The notes below the pieces were generated by a model, which saw only the letters and a program-made list of their open reading frames with translations, did not search any database and had not been told where the DNA came from. From assembly GCA_035551475.1 (NCBI GenBank), contig DASZMX010000066.1, positions 1-61,090 of the forward strand: 61,090 nt of DNA, read 5' to 3'. A program made the position numbers and the translations under genes. The first letter of the stretch is position 1, and the number at the start of each line of letters is the position of its first letter. Origin of the DNA: DASZMX01 sp035551475 (GTDB lineage Bacteria; Verrucomicrobiota; Verrucomicrobiia; Limisphaerales; Palsa-1400). Below, piece by piece: positions 8,742 through 17,273 of this stretch.

Positions 8742-9196
8742 TTAGTCGCTTTTTTTAAAGTATCAAGAATCGCCTGAATCTTATCCCCAAACGCCAGCGC
8801 GGATTCAAAGTCGCGCTTGCGCAAGAGGGGCATATTGTGTTTATCAGCCACCATCTTGATTCTGGCGAAGAGAGCATCATTTGTGGCGTGGGTCAAAAAA
8901 ACGGCGTGTTTTGGAAAAACGGCGGCATTCGATTTGACCAGGTCTTCTAGGAGAATCAATCCGGTCTGATGAAAATTGTTGGTGTCGCTTCTGCTGTAGC
9001 GACTAACGAGTTCATCGGTCGCAGTCGCAAGCATGACATCGATGATTGCAAGTTGGATCGCCTCGGGTTGGGCCCCGGAAAGAGTTGCAAAGGCTAAATC
9101 GGCATCGGTGAGGATTTTGACATTGTAACCTCGATATATAAGTTCAGCTCGGAATGGTCGAAGTTGCGCGACATCTTCATCAACAAAATAGATCAT
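8738..9196 (-). CDS. Single-domain response regulator receiver
   Basis: A 152-residue stand-alone receiver. The acidic pocket appears as FVDEDVAQ near the N-terminus and the likely phospho-acceptor Asp as LAIIDVML near residue 54. The switch Thr is in VFLTHAT and the conserved Lys in LLRKRDF. An extra stretch of about 25 residues follows the phospho-Asp strand (around TATDELVSRYSRSD). There is no DNA-binding or enzymatic output domain. It overlaps both neighbours by four bases and so is likely the direct partner of the kinase at 9193-10968. Confidence 0.85.
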   Translation of the reverse strand: MIYFVDEDVAQLRPFRAELIYRGYNVKILTDADLAFATLSGAQPEAIQLAIIDVMLATATDELVSRYSRSDTNNFHQTGLILLEDLVKSNAAVFPKHAVFLTHATNDALFARIKMVADKHNMPLLRKRDFESALAFGDKIQAILDTLKKATK

Positions 9197-10968
9197 GTTC
9201 TGCTCCGTTTGAAATCCAGCCTAAACTGGGTTGGTTTGCATTTTTCCAAAAAGATATCCCCCTGCATGCGCTCCATAATATCTTTGCATTGTGCCAAACC
9301 GAGGCCGGTTCCTGCGGGATCTTGGCGCACGGCGTTTTCGGCCCTAAAACCATCTTGGAATATCGAGTTCATTGCGCCCTCTGGTATTCCTATTCCATGG
9401 TCGATAACGTAGATGGAAACGGTGTCTGGAGTCACTGCATGGGCAAGGTCAATCATGCAAGCGCCGCTATTAATATCTCGATACTTGATAGCGTTTTCAA
9501 CCAGGTTGCGAAAGACGGTAAACGTCGCATCAGGGTCCCCCACTATTTCTGGCAAGGAGAAAAAGCCGCCTTGTTTTAGGTTGGTGATCGTGTGTGACGG
9601 GACGTCCCTGGATTCGGCCATGCGGTCAAAAAGTGCGACAACCTTCATCAGCACCTCGCTTCCGAGCTTTATATCCTTTTCTTCAAGCGGCTTGCCGTGT
9701 GACAATCGGTCCATCTGACGCTTGATATCAAGCAAGAAATCTCGCGTATCCAGGAAGTGGAAGTGCAGTTCCGGCTCAAGCTTTTCGAGCAATTTTCCAT
9801 GCCGCTCCAGAATATCGAGGTTTTGCAGGCACGCGCTCAGGTTGGTGCCTGAACCGTGCATAATCTGCTCAAAAAAGTCGACACGGCGTTCGCGGCTTCG
9901 AAACATGTGGACTATAACAGAAACCATGTCGGTTATGAACGCCGTCAGCAATCGGTCCTCGGCCGTAAAACCGACTACTTGGGTTTTGACGCTATGCGTC
10001 ACTTTCTTGTTTACATATCTGATCACCCCTCGCACTTCATCACGAATATCAGGTTGCGTTCGCTTAATCGGGAAGGCTAAGAAGGACTGTGGTCCTGTTA
10101 GAGTCTTCTCTACGTATTTTCCTTGGCGAGTGGGACCATCTACATTTCGAAAACACTCCACCGTGTTGTTCCGGAATGATCGCCATGTAATATTTTTATC
10201 ATCGCTCGGCCCGTAAAATATGCTCTGCCGAGCAATTGCCTTATCCACGTTCATTCCAGTGGTGGCATGCAGACGCAAAAGGCGTACGCTCGGGTCATAT
10301 AGAAAGATCGATCCCGCCTCGACGTTGATGGTTGTCTGTGACAGCGCCAGTATGCGATGAAGACAGGAGTTTAGATCCTGAGAAAGATACGCCTTGGCAA
10401 TGATCGCATCACGAATCAGGAGCATCCGCGATTGGAGTTGATGGAGGTACAACGTGCCTATAAAATCGGATAACTCTGTCGACAATCGAAGAATCGCAGC
10501 GATGTCGGACAAATCCGTAGGATATAGGGCTATGACCCCGAGGCATTCTCGTTCGTGAGAAAGGCTCCTTATTAGGGGCAGCACTACAACAGAATTAAGT
10601 TGGTATTTCTGGGCAAGAGTTTTGCAATTGTACTCGGGATGCTCCGCCAGGTTAGAAAAGGCTTCTGCGGTTAAAGATTTCGCCACCCGCAGAGCCAGAC
10701 TGGGCTTGGACAATTCAAAGGAATTGTAATCGGCATAGTTAAAGCCTTTTTGGCGCAACAGCACCAACAAGTCAAATTCCGAGTCGTAAGCATAAAACGA
10801 AGCAGCCGCAATAGGTAAGTTCTCCGTAAATACCGACAACACGAGTTCGTGGAAGGCTCCTGCCGGCTTAGAAATTGAGTGAGCTAGTCGTTCGAAAATT
10901 ACGCGCCGCAGCGTGATCGGCGGAGCGGCCTTATAGTATTCAAACCGTTGGCGAGCTTCAGGGCTCAT
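9193..10968 (-). CDS. Soluble GAF-domain sensor histidine kinase
   Basis: A kinase of 591 residues from the ATG at 10968. A TTG at 11043 would add 25 residues but looks less likely. No membrane segment is visible. Two GAF-like regions span about residues 50-190 and 195-360. The latter contains LRLHATTGMN and VRGVIRYVNKK, common in GAF proteins. The dimerisation/phosphoacceptor helix carries an unusual H-box (IMHGSGTNLSACLQNL). The ATPase domain shows NLVENAIKYRD (N box), VIDHGIGIPEG (G1) and GTGLGLAQCKDIMERM (G2). It heads a three-gene overlapping operon and should phosphorylate the adjacent receiver. The ligand is unknown. Confidence 0.88.
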   Translation of the reverse strand: MSPEARQRFEYYKAAPPITLRRVIFERLAHSISKPAGAFHELVLSVFTENLPIAAASFYAYDSEFDLLVLLRQKGFNYADYNSFELSKPSLALRVAKSLTAEAFSNLAEHPEYNCKTLAQKYQLNSVVVLPLIRSLSHERECLGVIALYPTDLSDIAAILRLSTELSDFIGTLYLHQLQSRMLLIRDAIIAKAYLSQDLNSCLHRILALSQTTINVEAGSIFLYDPSVRLLRLHATTGMNVDKAIARQSIFYGPSDDKNITWRSFRNNTVECFRNVDGPTRQGKYVEKTLTGPQSFLAFPIKRTQPDIRDEVRGVIRYVNKKVTHSVKTQVVGFTAEDRLLTAFITDMVSVIVHMFRSRERRVDFFEQIMHGSGTNLSACLQNLDILERHGKLLEKLEPELHFHFLDTRDFLLDIKRQMDRLSHGKPLEEKDIKLGSEVLMKVVALFDRMAESRDVPSHTITNLKQGGFFSLPEIVGDPDATFTVFRNLVENAIKYRDINSGACMIDLAHAVTPDTVSIYVIDHGIGIPEGAMNSIFQDGFRAENAVRQDPAGTGLGLAQCKDIMERMQGDIFLEKCKPTQFRLDFKRSRT

Positions 10969-11033
10969 TAGTAGTCCGGCATTGCTCGAACGAGCAGCAA
11001 TTAATAGCGCAAGGCAGCGAGAATTTATGAGCG

Positions 11034-11071
11034 GCAATTGCAAAAGGCAAGTATAATTGCACTATAATTGC
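11034..11071. promoter_or_regulatory. Repeated AATTGC motifs in divergent intergenic region
   Basis: The 255-base gap between the divergent genes at 10968 and 11224 contains a palindromic GCAATTGC at 11034-11041. It is followed by two direct copies of TATAATTGC at 11052-11060 and 11063-11071, spaced 11 bases apart. Each copy contains a perfect TATAAT. The spacing of about one helical turn suggests tandem regulator binding, or overlapping -10 elements. I see nothing else defined in the gap. Confidence 0.35.
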
Positions 11072-11223
11072 GCGGCTTCCCCCAAGTCATATTAAAAAAT
11101 AAGGCGATAAAGGAGAGCCTAACTTCCGAATGGATTCGCCTTGAGATTTCTTCAGGATTTGCCGATAACCTTTTTAACTTTGTAACGAGGCCTGGACGGC
11201 CTTACTGTGGCAAGCGGCTGATA

Positions 11224-14200
11224 ATGAGGTTTTTAATGCGGTTGAGATGCGCGGCGCGAAGAAAGATGGCCGGGTTTATGGCTGTTATGGCGGTCGCATC
11301 GCTGGCTTTCCCGGCATGGGCGGGACGCTCCGACGCTGACCAATATTTGATTGGCCATTGGCTGGCGGCGGACGGAATTCCCGAAAACGCCGCGTTGGCC
11401 GTGGCGCAAACTCCCGAAGGTTACATATGGGTCGGCTCGACCGGCGGGTTGCTGCGCTTTAATGGCAAAGATTTTTCCCATGCGGACGATCTTTACGATT
11501 ATCCGCCGCTAGGTTCGGTCATCACCTTGTTAAGCGCCGATCGCAGTGGGCGGTTGTGGGCGGGCACAGCCGGCGGTGAGATTTATCTATTGCAGCGCGG
11601 CGCCTGGGGAACCTTGAACGTCACCAACGTGCCGTTGCGCTCCGTGGCGGAAGACAATGACGGCAACGTATTTGTCGGCACGGCGGACGGGCGCGTTTTT
11701 CAATATGACGGCGCGCGCCTTAAACCGTTATCCGCTCCTCCGGGCATGATCGAAAGCGGCGTGTTCTGCCTGCGCGACGAAGCGGATGGCGGCATCTGGA
11801 TGGCGAACCGCGGTGTGATTGCGCATTGGGATGGGAAGGCTTGGGAAAAGGTTGGGATTGGCGTCACCGGGCCGTTTTCCGTGGTGGCCGCGGTGGCGCG
11901 AGGTGGCGGGATCTGGGTTTATGCCTCGGGGTCGATGCGTCACTTCCGGCGCGGCATGGCGCCCGAAATGATGAAGGCGCCCGTGGTGAATGCGCCCCGC
12001 CAACTCTTGCAGGACCATGCCGGCCATCTGTGGATCGCTTCGAATGTCAGCGGTTTGACGCGCCTCAGTCTCGATGGCTCGGTTTTGACTATTAGTGACA
12101 CGAACGGTTTGTCGCACAATTCGTCCTGGTGCGTGATGGAGGATTTTGAGGGCGATCTATGGCTGGGCACCAGCAGCGGCGGGCTGCATCGGCTGCGCGA
12201 ACGCTATTTTACCTCCATCGGTTTTGAGCAAGGGTTGCCGGATCGGATTGCGCGCACCGTCGCGCTGGATGGGCCGGGCCGCATCATTGTCGGCACCCAC
12301 GGCGGCGGCCTGGCGCGCATTGAACATCAAAAAGTCGTGTGGACCCAGCCATCCGCCGCCGCCGCGCATGACGTGCGGGTCTGGTCGGTTCTGCACGATC
12401 ATGCCGGCACGCTTTGGGCCGGCACGTTTGGGCGGGGATTGTTTATTGAGGAAACCAATGGCGAGCGAACCATTCCTTTGCCGCCGGCAATGGCCCGCAC
12501 CATCAACGCCTTGATGGAAGATTCGCGCGGGCGAATGTGGGTGGGCACGATCGATGGCCTCGGCGTGGTCGAACAGAGGAAATTCCGCGTCCCGCCGGAG
12601 GCGGCGGGCCTGACGAATTTTTCCGTGCAATGTTTTGCCGAAGATCCCAAAACCGGCGCCATCTGGATTGGGACATACGAGAACGGGTTGTTCTGTCTCG
12701 CCAACCAAAAGCTGACGTCGTACGGCTACCAGGAAGGCCTCCCTGATTTGCGGGTCAATGCGCTATTCTTTGACAAGGATGGCTGCCTGTGGATTGGTTT
12801 CCACACTGCGGGCATGGCGCGCCTGCGGGGCGGGAAAATTTCCGCCATCGGCCGCGCGCAAGGTTTGCCCGCCAGCGGCGTGGCGGCGATTGTCGCCGAT
12901 GATCTGGGCTACTTCTGGATCGCCTCGGATCAAGGGCTCATCCGCGTGGCCGAGCCCGAACTGCATCGCGCCGCGGATGGCGGGATCGGCATGTTCGCGG
13001 TGTTCAATCGCGGCGATGGCCTGGACAACCCCGCGACCCGGGAAGGGGATCAACCGCTGGCCGTGCGGGATGAAACCGGACGTTTATGGTTCGCCACGCT
13101 CAACGGCGTCGTGACCGTTGATCCGCGCGCCCTCCGAGTCAACACGAACGCTCCGCCTGTCGTGATCGAAAGTGTCGCTTTTCGCGATGACGACGGCGCC
13201 GCCCACACCATTCTTTCCCCGGGCGAAACCATCGTGCTGCCGCCGGGCAGCTCGGAAGTGGAGGTCAAATGCGCCGCCCTGAGTTTTCCCGCGCCGGAGA
13301 AGATTCGTTACGCGTACCGTTTGGAGGGCGCGGACCGGGATTGGGTGGACTTGGGCAACCGGGGCGACATTTATTTTCGCGCCCTGAGCCGCGGGGCTTT
13401 TCATTTGCGCGTCAAAGCGGCCAACAACGACGGTTTTTGGAATGAAGCCGGCGATACTTTGCAAATCGTCCAGCAGCCCTTTTGGTGGCAAACGTATTGG
13501 TTTCGCAGCGTCGCGGCGCTGGCGCTGATGGGGCTGGCCGGCGGCGTGGTCTGGCGCGTGCAACAGCGCAAAATCGGAGAACAACAGCGCCAATGGAAAA
13601 TTGAGCGCGCTCATGCCCAGGAAAAAGCGCATCTGGACGAGCAGCTGCGCCAGGCTCAAAAAATGGAGGCGGTCGGCCAGCTTTCCGGCGGCATCGCGCA
13701 TGATTTCAACAACATTCTCAGCGTCATCATGGGGCATGTGGGCTTGTTGCAGGAAGAGAACACCCTGTCAGCTGAAACCCGCGATTCCATTGCGCAAATC
13801 GGCCAGGGCGCCGAGCGCGCCGCCAATCTCACCCGGCAATTGCTCGCCTTCGGCCGCCGGCAGGTCATCCGCCTGGAGCCGCTCGATCTCAATCTAGCTG
13901 TGGTCAGCGTGGTCAACATGCTGCAGCGCATTCTCGGCGAGGACATTCACGTCGCGTTAAGCCTTCAGCCCGGCCATTTGCTGGTCCGCGCCGATGCGGG
14001 CATGCTGGATCAGGTCCTGATGAATCTGGCCGTCAACGCGCGCGACGCCATGCCGCAGGGCGGCACACTAACGATTGCCACCTCCGAGAAAACTGTCTCT
14101 GCGGAGGAGGCTCGCACGATTTCCGAAGGCGCGGCGGGCCAGTTCATCTGCCTGACGGTCAAAGACACGGGCGTGGGCATGAGCGAAGAAGTTAAAGCCC

Positions 14201-14376
14201 ACCTCTTCGAGCCTTTCTTCACCACCAAGGAGCCGGGCAAGGGCACCGGCCTCGGCCTCGCCACCGTCTTCGGCATTGTCAAGCAACACGGCGGCATGGT
14301 GCGGGTGGACAGCGCCCTCCGCCAAGGCTCCGCGCTGCACGTCCTGCTGCCGGTCTATCACGCCCCGCCGGCCTAG
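11224..14376 (+). CDS. Two-propeller (Reg_prop/Y_Y_Y) sensor histidine kinase
   Basis: A membrane kinase of about 1050 residues. A signal sequence (ending near FPAWAG) precedes fourteen Reg_prop units of the form DxxGxLWxGT, which fits two seven-bladed propellers. A Y_Y_Y domain follows (IRYAYRLEGADRDWVDLG), then one membrane span (about residues 760-780). The kinase core has GGIAHDFNNILSVIMGHV, LMNLAVNARDAMP, VKDTGVGMSEEV and GTGLGLATVFGIV. No receiver or DNA-binding domain is attached. The ATG at 11224 fits the signal peptide, whereas the frame upstream to 11068 does not look coding. It precedes an alpha-galactosidase, so it may sense extracellular glycan. No cognate regulator is visible. 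Confidence 0.9.
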   Translation: MRFLMRLRCAARRKMAGFMAVMAVASLAFPAWAGRSDADQYLIGHWLAADGIPENAALAVAQTPEGYIWVGSTGGLLRFNGKDFSHADDLYDYPPLGSVITLLSADRSGRLWAGTAGGEIYLLQRGAWGTLNVTNVPLRSVAEDNDGNVFVGTADGRVFQYDGARLKPLSAPPGMIESGVFCLRDEADGGIWMANRGVIAHWDGKAWEKVGIGVTGPFSVVAAVARGGGIWVYASGSMRHFRRGMAPEMMKAPVVNAPRQLLQDHAGHLWIASNVSGLTRLSLDGSVLTISDTNGLSHNSSWCVMEDFEGDLWLGTSSGGLHRLRERYFTSIGFEQGLPDRIARTVALDGPGRIIVGTHGGGLARIEHQKVVWTQPSAAAAHDVRVWSVLHDHAGTLWAGTFGRGLFIEETNGERTIPLPPAMARTINALMEDSRGRMWVGTIDGLGVVEQRKFRVPPEAAGLTNFSVQCFAEDPKTGAIWIGTYENGLFCLANQKLTSYGYQEGLPDLRVNALFFDKDGCLWIGFHTAGMARLRGGKISAIGRAQGLPASGVAAIVADDLGYFWIASDQGLIRVAEPELHRAADGGIGMFAVFNRGDGLDNPATREGDQPLAVRDETGRLWFATLNGVVTVDPRALRVNTNAPPVVIESVAFRDDDGAAHTILSPGETIVLPPGSSEVEVKCAALSFPAPEKIRYAYRLEGADRDWVDLGNRGDIYFRALSRGAFHLRVKAANNDGFWNEAGDTLQIVQQPFWWQTYWFRSVAALALMGLAGGVVWRVQQRKIGEQQRQWKIERAHAQEKAHLDEQLRQAQKMEAVGQLSGGIAHDFNNILSVIMGHVGLLQEENTLSAETRDSIAQIGQGAERAANLTRQLLAFGRRQVIRLEPLDLNLAVVSVVNMLQRILGEDIHVALSLQPGHLLVRADAGMLDQVLMNLAVNARDAMPQGGTLTIATSEKTVSAEEARTISEGAAGQFICLTVKDTGVGMSEEVKAHLFEPFFTTKEPGKGTGLGLATVFGIVKQHGGMVRVDSALRQGSALHVLLPVYHAPPA

Positions 14377-14395
14377 CCCGGACTTCCGGCTTTTT
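14376..14395 (+). terminator. Short terminator-like hairpin after kinase gene
   Basis: GCCCGG and CCGGC pair around an ACTT loop with one bulged C, followed by five T residues. It begins at the stop codon of the kinase gene and lies in the 62-base gap before the alpha-galactosidase. It is weak but correctly placed. Confidence 0.4.
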
Positions 14396-14438
14396 GCGTG
14401 ACGGCCCGGCGCCGCGCATGAATAATGGCGCGAAGCTT

Positions 14439-16355
14439 ATGACAAGGATTTCTGCGTTATTCTCTCTTGCCCTGGGGTGCGCCCTCGCGGCCGCGGCTGA
14501 TTCCGTGCGTTTGGATGAATTGGATTTGCACACCGGCGAACAGGACTACAGCGATCCTCACGCGAATCTTTCCGTGGATTACAAACCCATGACCATCGGA
14601 ACGAAGCATTTCGCGCATGGCTACGGCGCCCATGCCAACAGCTCCTTGTTCATCGATTTGAAAGGAACGGCGACTCGTTTCATGTCCAGCGTCGGAGTGG
14701 ATGGAGAAGTGCCGCAAGGGAAAGGCAGCGTCGAATTCGTCGTGATGGGAGATGGCAAAATCTTGTGGCGGAGCGGCGTAATGCGCGGCCAGGAGCCGGC
14801 GAAGCTCGCCGACGTTAATTTGACCGGCGTGAAAAAACTCAGCCTCCTCGTGAACGATGGCGGCGACGGCATCGATCACGATCACGCCGATTGGGCCGAT
14901 GGCGCCATCGAATATAGCGGCGCGAAACCGGAAACGATCACCGGCGCCCCGCCGGAGCCGGCGGAGATTTTGACGCCCGCGCCTGCCCCCGCGCCGCGCA
15001 TCAACGGTCCGGCGGTGTTTGGCGTGCGCCCCGGCCATCCGCTCTTGTATCGCGTGCCGGTGACGGGCCAGCGGCCCATGAAGATTTCCATCGAAGGCTT
15101 GCCCGACGGCCTGACGTTCGACCCGGCGCGCCAAATTATTTCCGGCCAGCTCACCGCCGTCGGGCCGCATCCGGTGACAATTCATGCCGAGAATGCGGCG
15201 GGCCGCGCGGCGAAAAAATTCAAGATCATGGTGGGCGATACGCTCGCGCTCACTCCGCCGCTGGGCTGGAATAGTTGGAATTGTTTCGCGGGGAACGTCG
15301 ATGCCGCCAAAATCCGCCTGGCCGCCGATGCGATGGTGAGGAGCGGATTGATCGAGCACGGCTGGATGTATATCAATATTGACGACACCTGGGAGGCGGG
15401 GCGCGATGCCGCCGGCAACATCGAGGCCAACGCCAAGTTCCCCGACATGAAAGGGCTGGCCGATTATGTGCATGGCCTCGGCTTGAAAATCGGGCTTTAT
15501 TCCTCGCCCGGCCCGAAAACCTGCGCGAATTACGAGGGCAGCTGGCAGCATGAAGAGCAGGACGCCCGCCAATACGCCGCGTGGGGTTACGATTACTTGA
15601 AGTACGACTGGTGCTCCTACGGCAATGTGGTGGACAAATCCCAGCCGCAGCTCACGCAATGGCAGAAGCCCTATCAAGTTATGAATGCTGGCCTGCGCGC
15701 GCAGGATCGCGACATCGTTTTCAGCTTGTGCCAATACGGCATGGGAGATGTCTGGAAATGGGGCGCGGAAGTCGGCGGCAATTGCTGGCGCACGACGGGC
15801 GACATTCGCGATTCCTGGGGCAGTCTTTCCGCCAATGGCTTCAGCTCCGCCGGGCATGAGACCTATGCCGGCCCCGGCCACTGGAACGATCCGGACATGC
15901 TGGTGGTCGGCAACCTGGGCTGGGGCAGCGTGCGTCCCTGCCACCTGACGCCCAGCGAACAATACACGCACCTGAGCCTTTGGTGTTTGCTTGACTCTCC
16001 GTTGCTGATCGGTTGCGACATGTCGCACCTCGACGATTTCACGAAAAGCCTCCTATCCAACGACGAAGTCCTGGACGTCAACCAGGATGAATTGGGCCGG
16101 CAGGCCGCGCGCGTTTCGCAGGCGGGCAAATTGGAAGTCTGGGCCAAAGACATGGCGGACGGCTCGAAAGCCGTGGGGCTTTTTAATCGCGACGACGCTC
16201 CGGCTCAAGTCACCGTGAAATGGTCTGACCTCGGTTGGACCGGTGCGCATCGCGTGCGCGACCTCTGGCGGCAGGCCGACTTGGGCCCGTTCAGCGATGC
16301 GTTTACCCAGACCATTCCCCGGCATGGCTCCTTCCTCGTGCGGGTGCAGCCGTGA
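14439..16355 (+). CDS. Secreted NPCBM-GH27 alpha-galactosidase
   Basis: A 638-residue exported glycosidase with a signal peptide ending near ALAAAADS. An NPCBM carbohydrate-binding domain (about residues 20-150, KHFAHGYGAHANS) comes first. A putative Ig domain follows (about 190-265, GLPDGLTFD and QIISGQLT). The GH27 barrel starts at TPPLGWNSWNCF. The nucleophile Asp is in YDYLKYDWC and the acid/base Asp is expected in the RTTGDIRDSW region. HWNDPDMLVVG and a C-terminal beta domain complete the family. It should release terminal alpha-galactose from polysaccharides or oligosaccharides. The ATG at 14439 is chosen as the signal-peptide start. The stop overlaps the next start. Confidence 0.92.
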   Translation: MTRISALFSLALGCALAAAADSVRLDELDLHTGEQDYSDPHANLSVDYKPMTIGTKHFAHGYGAHANSSLFIDLKGTATRFMSSVGVDGEVPQGKGSVEFVVMGDGKILWRSGVMRGQEPAKLADVNLTGVKKLSLLVNDGGDGIDHDHADWADGAIEYSGAKPETITGAPPEPAEILTPAPAPAPRINGPAVFGVRPGHPLLYRVPVTGQRPMKISIEGLPDGLTFDPARQIISGQLTAVGPHPVTIHAENAAGRAAKKFKIMVGDTLALTPPLGWNSWNCFAGNVDAAKIRLAADAMVRSGLIEHGWMYINIDDTWEAGRDAAGNIEANAKFPDMKGLADYVHGLGLKIGLYSSPGPKTCANYEGSWQHEEQDARQYAAWGYDYLKYDWCSYGNVVDKSQPQLTQWQKPYQVMNAGLRAQDRDIVFSLCQYGMGDVWKWGAEVGGNCWRTTGDIRDSWGSLSANGFSSAGHETYAGPGHWNDPDMLVVGNLGWGSVRPCHLTPSEQYTHLSLWCLLDSPLLIGCDMSHLDDFTKSLLSNDEVLDVNQDELGRQAARVSQAGKLEVWAKDMADGSKAVGLFNRDDAPAQVTVKWSDLGWTGAHRVRDLWRQADLGPFSDAFTQTIPRHGSFLVRVQP

Positions 16356-17170
16356 TGAAGTTCGCCATCTGCAACGAAATATTTCAGGGTTGGGAGCTGG
16401 AGGCGGCCATGGAATTCGCCGCCCGCCTGGGTTATCAAGGCATTGAAATCGCCCCCTTCACCCTGGCGCCGCTGGTCACGGAGATGGCGCCGGAAGCGCG
16501 CGCGCGGGTGCGCGCCGCGGCGCATCGGCATGGCTTGGAAATTTGCGGTTTGCATTGGCTGCTCGCCCGCACCACCGGCTTTCATCTGAACCATCCCGAG
16601 GCGGAAGTGCGCGAGCGCACGGCGCGTTACCTGGTGGATTTAGTTGACTGCTGCGCCGACCTGGGCGGGAAGATTCTCGTTCTCGGCTCTCCGCAACAGC
16701 GCCAGGTTCTCCCCGGCGTAACGGCCCCGCAAGCGCGCGCCTGGGCCTTGGAAACCATGCGCGAGGCCGTGGCGCAAGCCGTCAGGCGCGGTGTGACCTG
16801 GTGCCTGGAGCCGCTCGGGCCGCACGAAACCAATTTCCTTAACACTGCGGCGGAGGCCCTGGACTTCGCCCGCGCCTTGGACAGCCCCGCCGCGCAAATC
16901 ATTCTCGACGTCAAAGCGATGAGCTCCGAGTCTGTGCCGATCCCGGAAATCATCCGCGCCGCGGCGCCGCACTTCGCCCACTTCCATGCCAATGATCCGA
17001 ACCTGAAGGGCCCGGGCTTTGGCGCGGTCGATTTTCGGCCCATTGCCGCGGCGCTGCGCGCGACCGGTTATCGTGGATTTATTTCCGTTGAAGTCTTGAA
17101 CTTTGACGAGGGAGCGGAGAGGATTGCCAGTCAAAGCCTGCGGTATTTGCGTGAGGCTTTTACAGAATGA
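16355..17170 (+). CDS. Sugar phosphate isomerase/epimerase (hydroxypyruvate-isomerase-like TIM barrel)
   Basis: A 271-residue TIM-barrel protein of the AP endonuclease 2 superfamily. Typical segments are MKFAICNEIFQGW, LGYQGIEIAPF, ICGLHWLL, KILVLGSPQ, WCLEPLGPHETNF, IILDVKAMS (metal-binding Asp) and HFHANDPN, ending with FISVEVLNF. The start overlaps the alpha-galactosidase stop as TGATG, so it is translationally coupled. Conversion of a sugar or keto-sugar released or modified downstream of the glycosidase is a reasonable inference, but the substrate is not evident. Confidence 0.87.
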   Translation: MKFAICNEIFQGWELEAAMEFAARLGYQGIEIAPFTLAPLVTEMAPEARARVRAAAHRHGLEICGLHWLLARTTGFHLNHPEAEVRERTARYLVDLVDCCADLGGKILVLGSPQQRQVLPGVTAPQARAWALETMREAVAQAVRRGVTWCLEPLGPHETNFLNTAAEALDFARALDSPAAQIILDVKAMSSESVPIPEIIRAAAPHFAHFHANDPNLKGPGFGAVDFRPIAAALRATGYRGFISVEVLNFDEGAERIASQSLRYLREAFTE

Positions 17171-17273
17171 TTGACTCAAGTTTTTGTCCGCCCACGCCGA
17201 TAGTGAGCTGGATTGAAATGACTTTGCGCATGAGCGCCGGGAACTTACCTCCGGTTCGCGCATCTAATTCAAC

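Noticed and set aside
11068..11223. Upstream extension of the propeller kinase
   Set aside because: The ATG at 11224 begins a normal signal peptide. The extra 52 codons would place it internally and overlap the divergent regulatory region.
14457..16028. Antisense frame of 523 codons over the alpha-galactosidase
   Set aside because: The sense strand carries full NPCBM and GH27 motifs. The antisense product has no domains.
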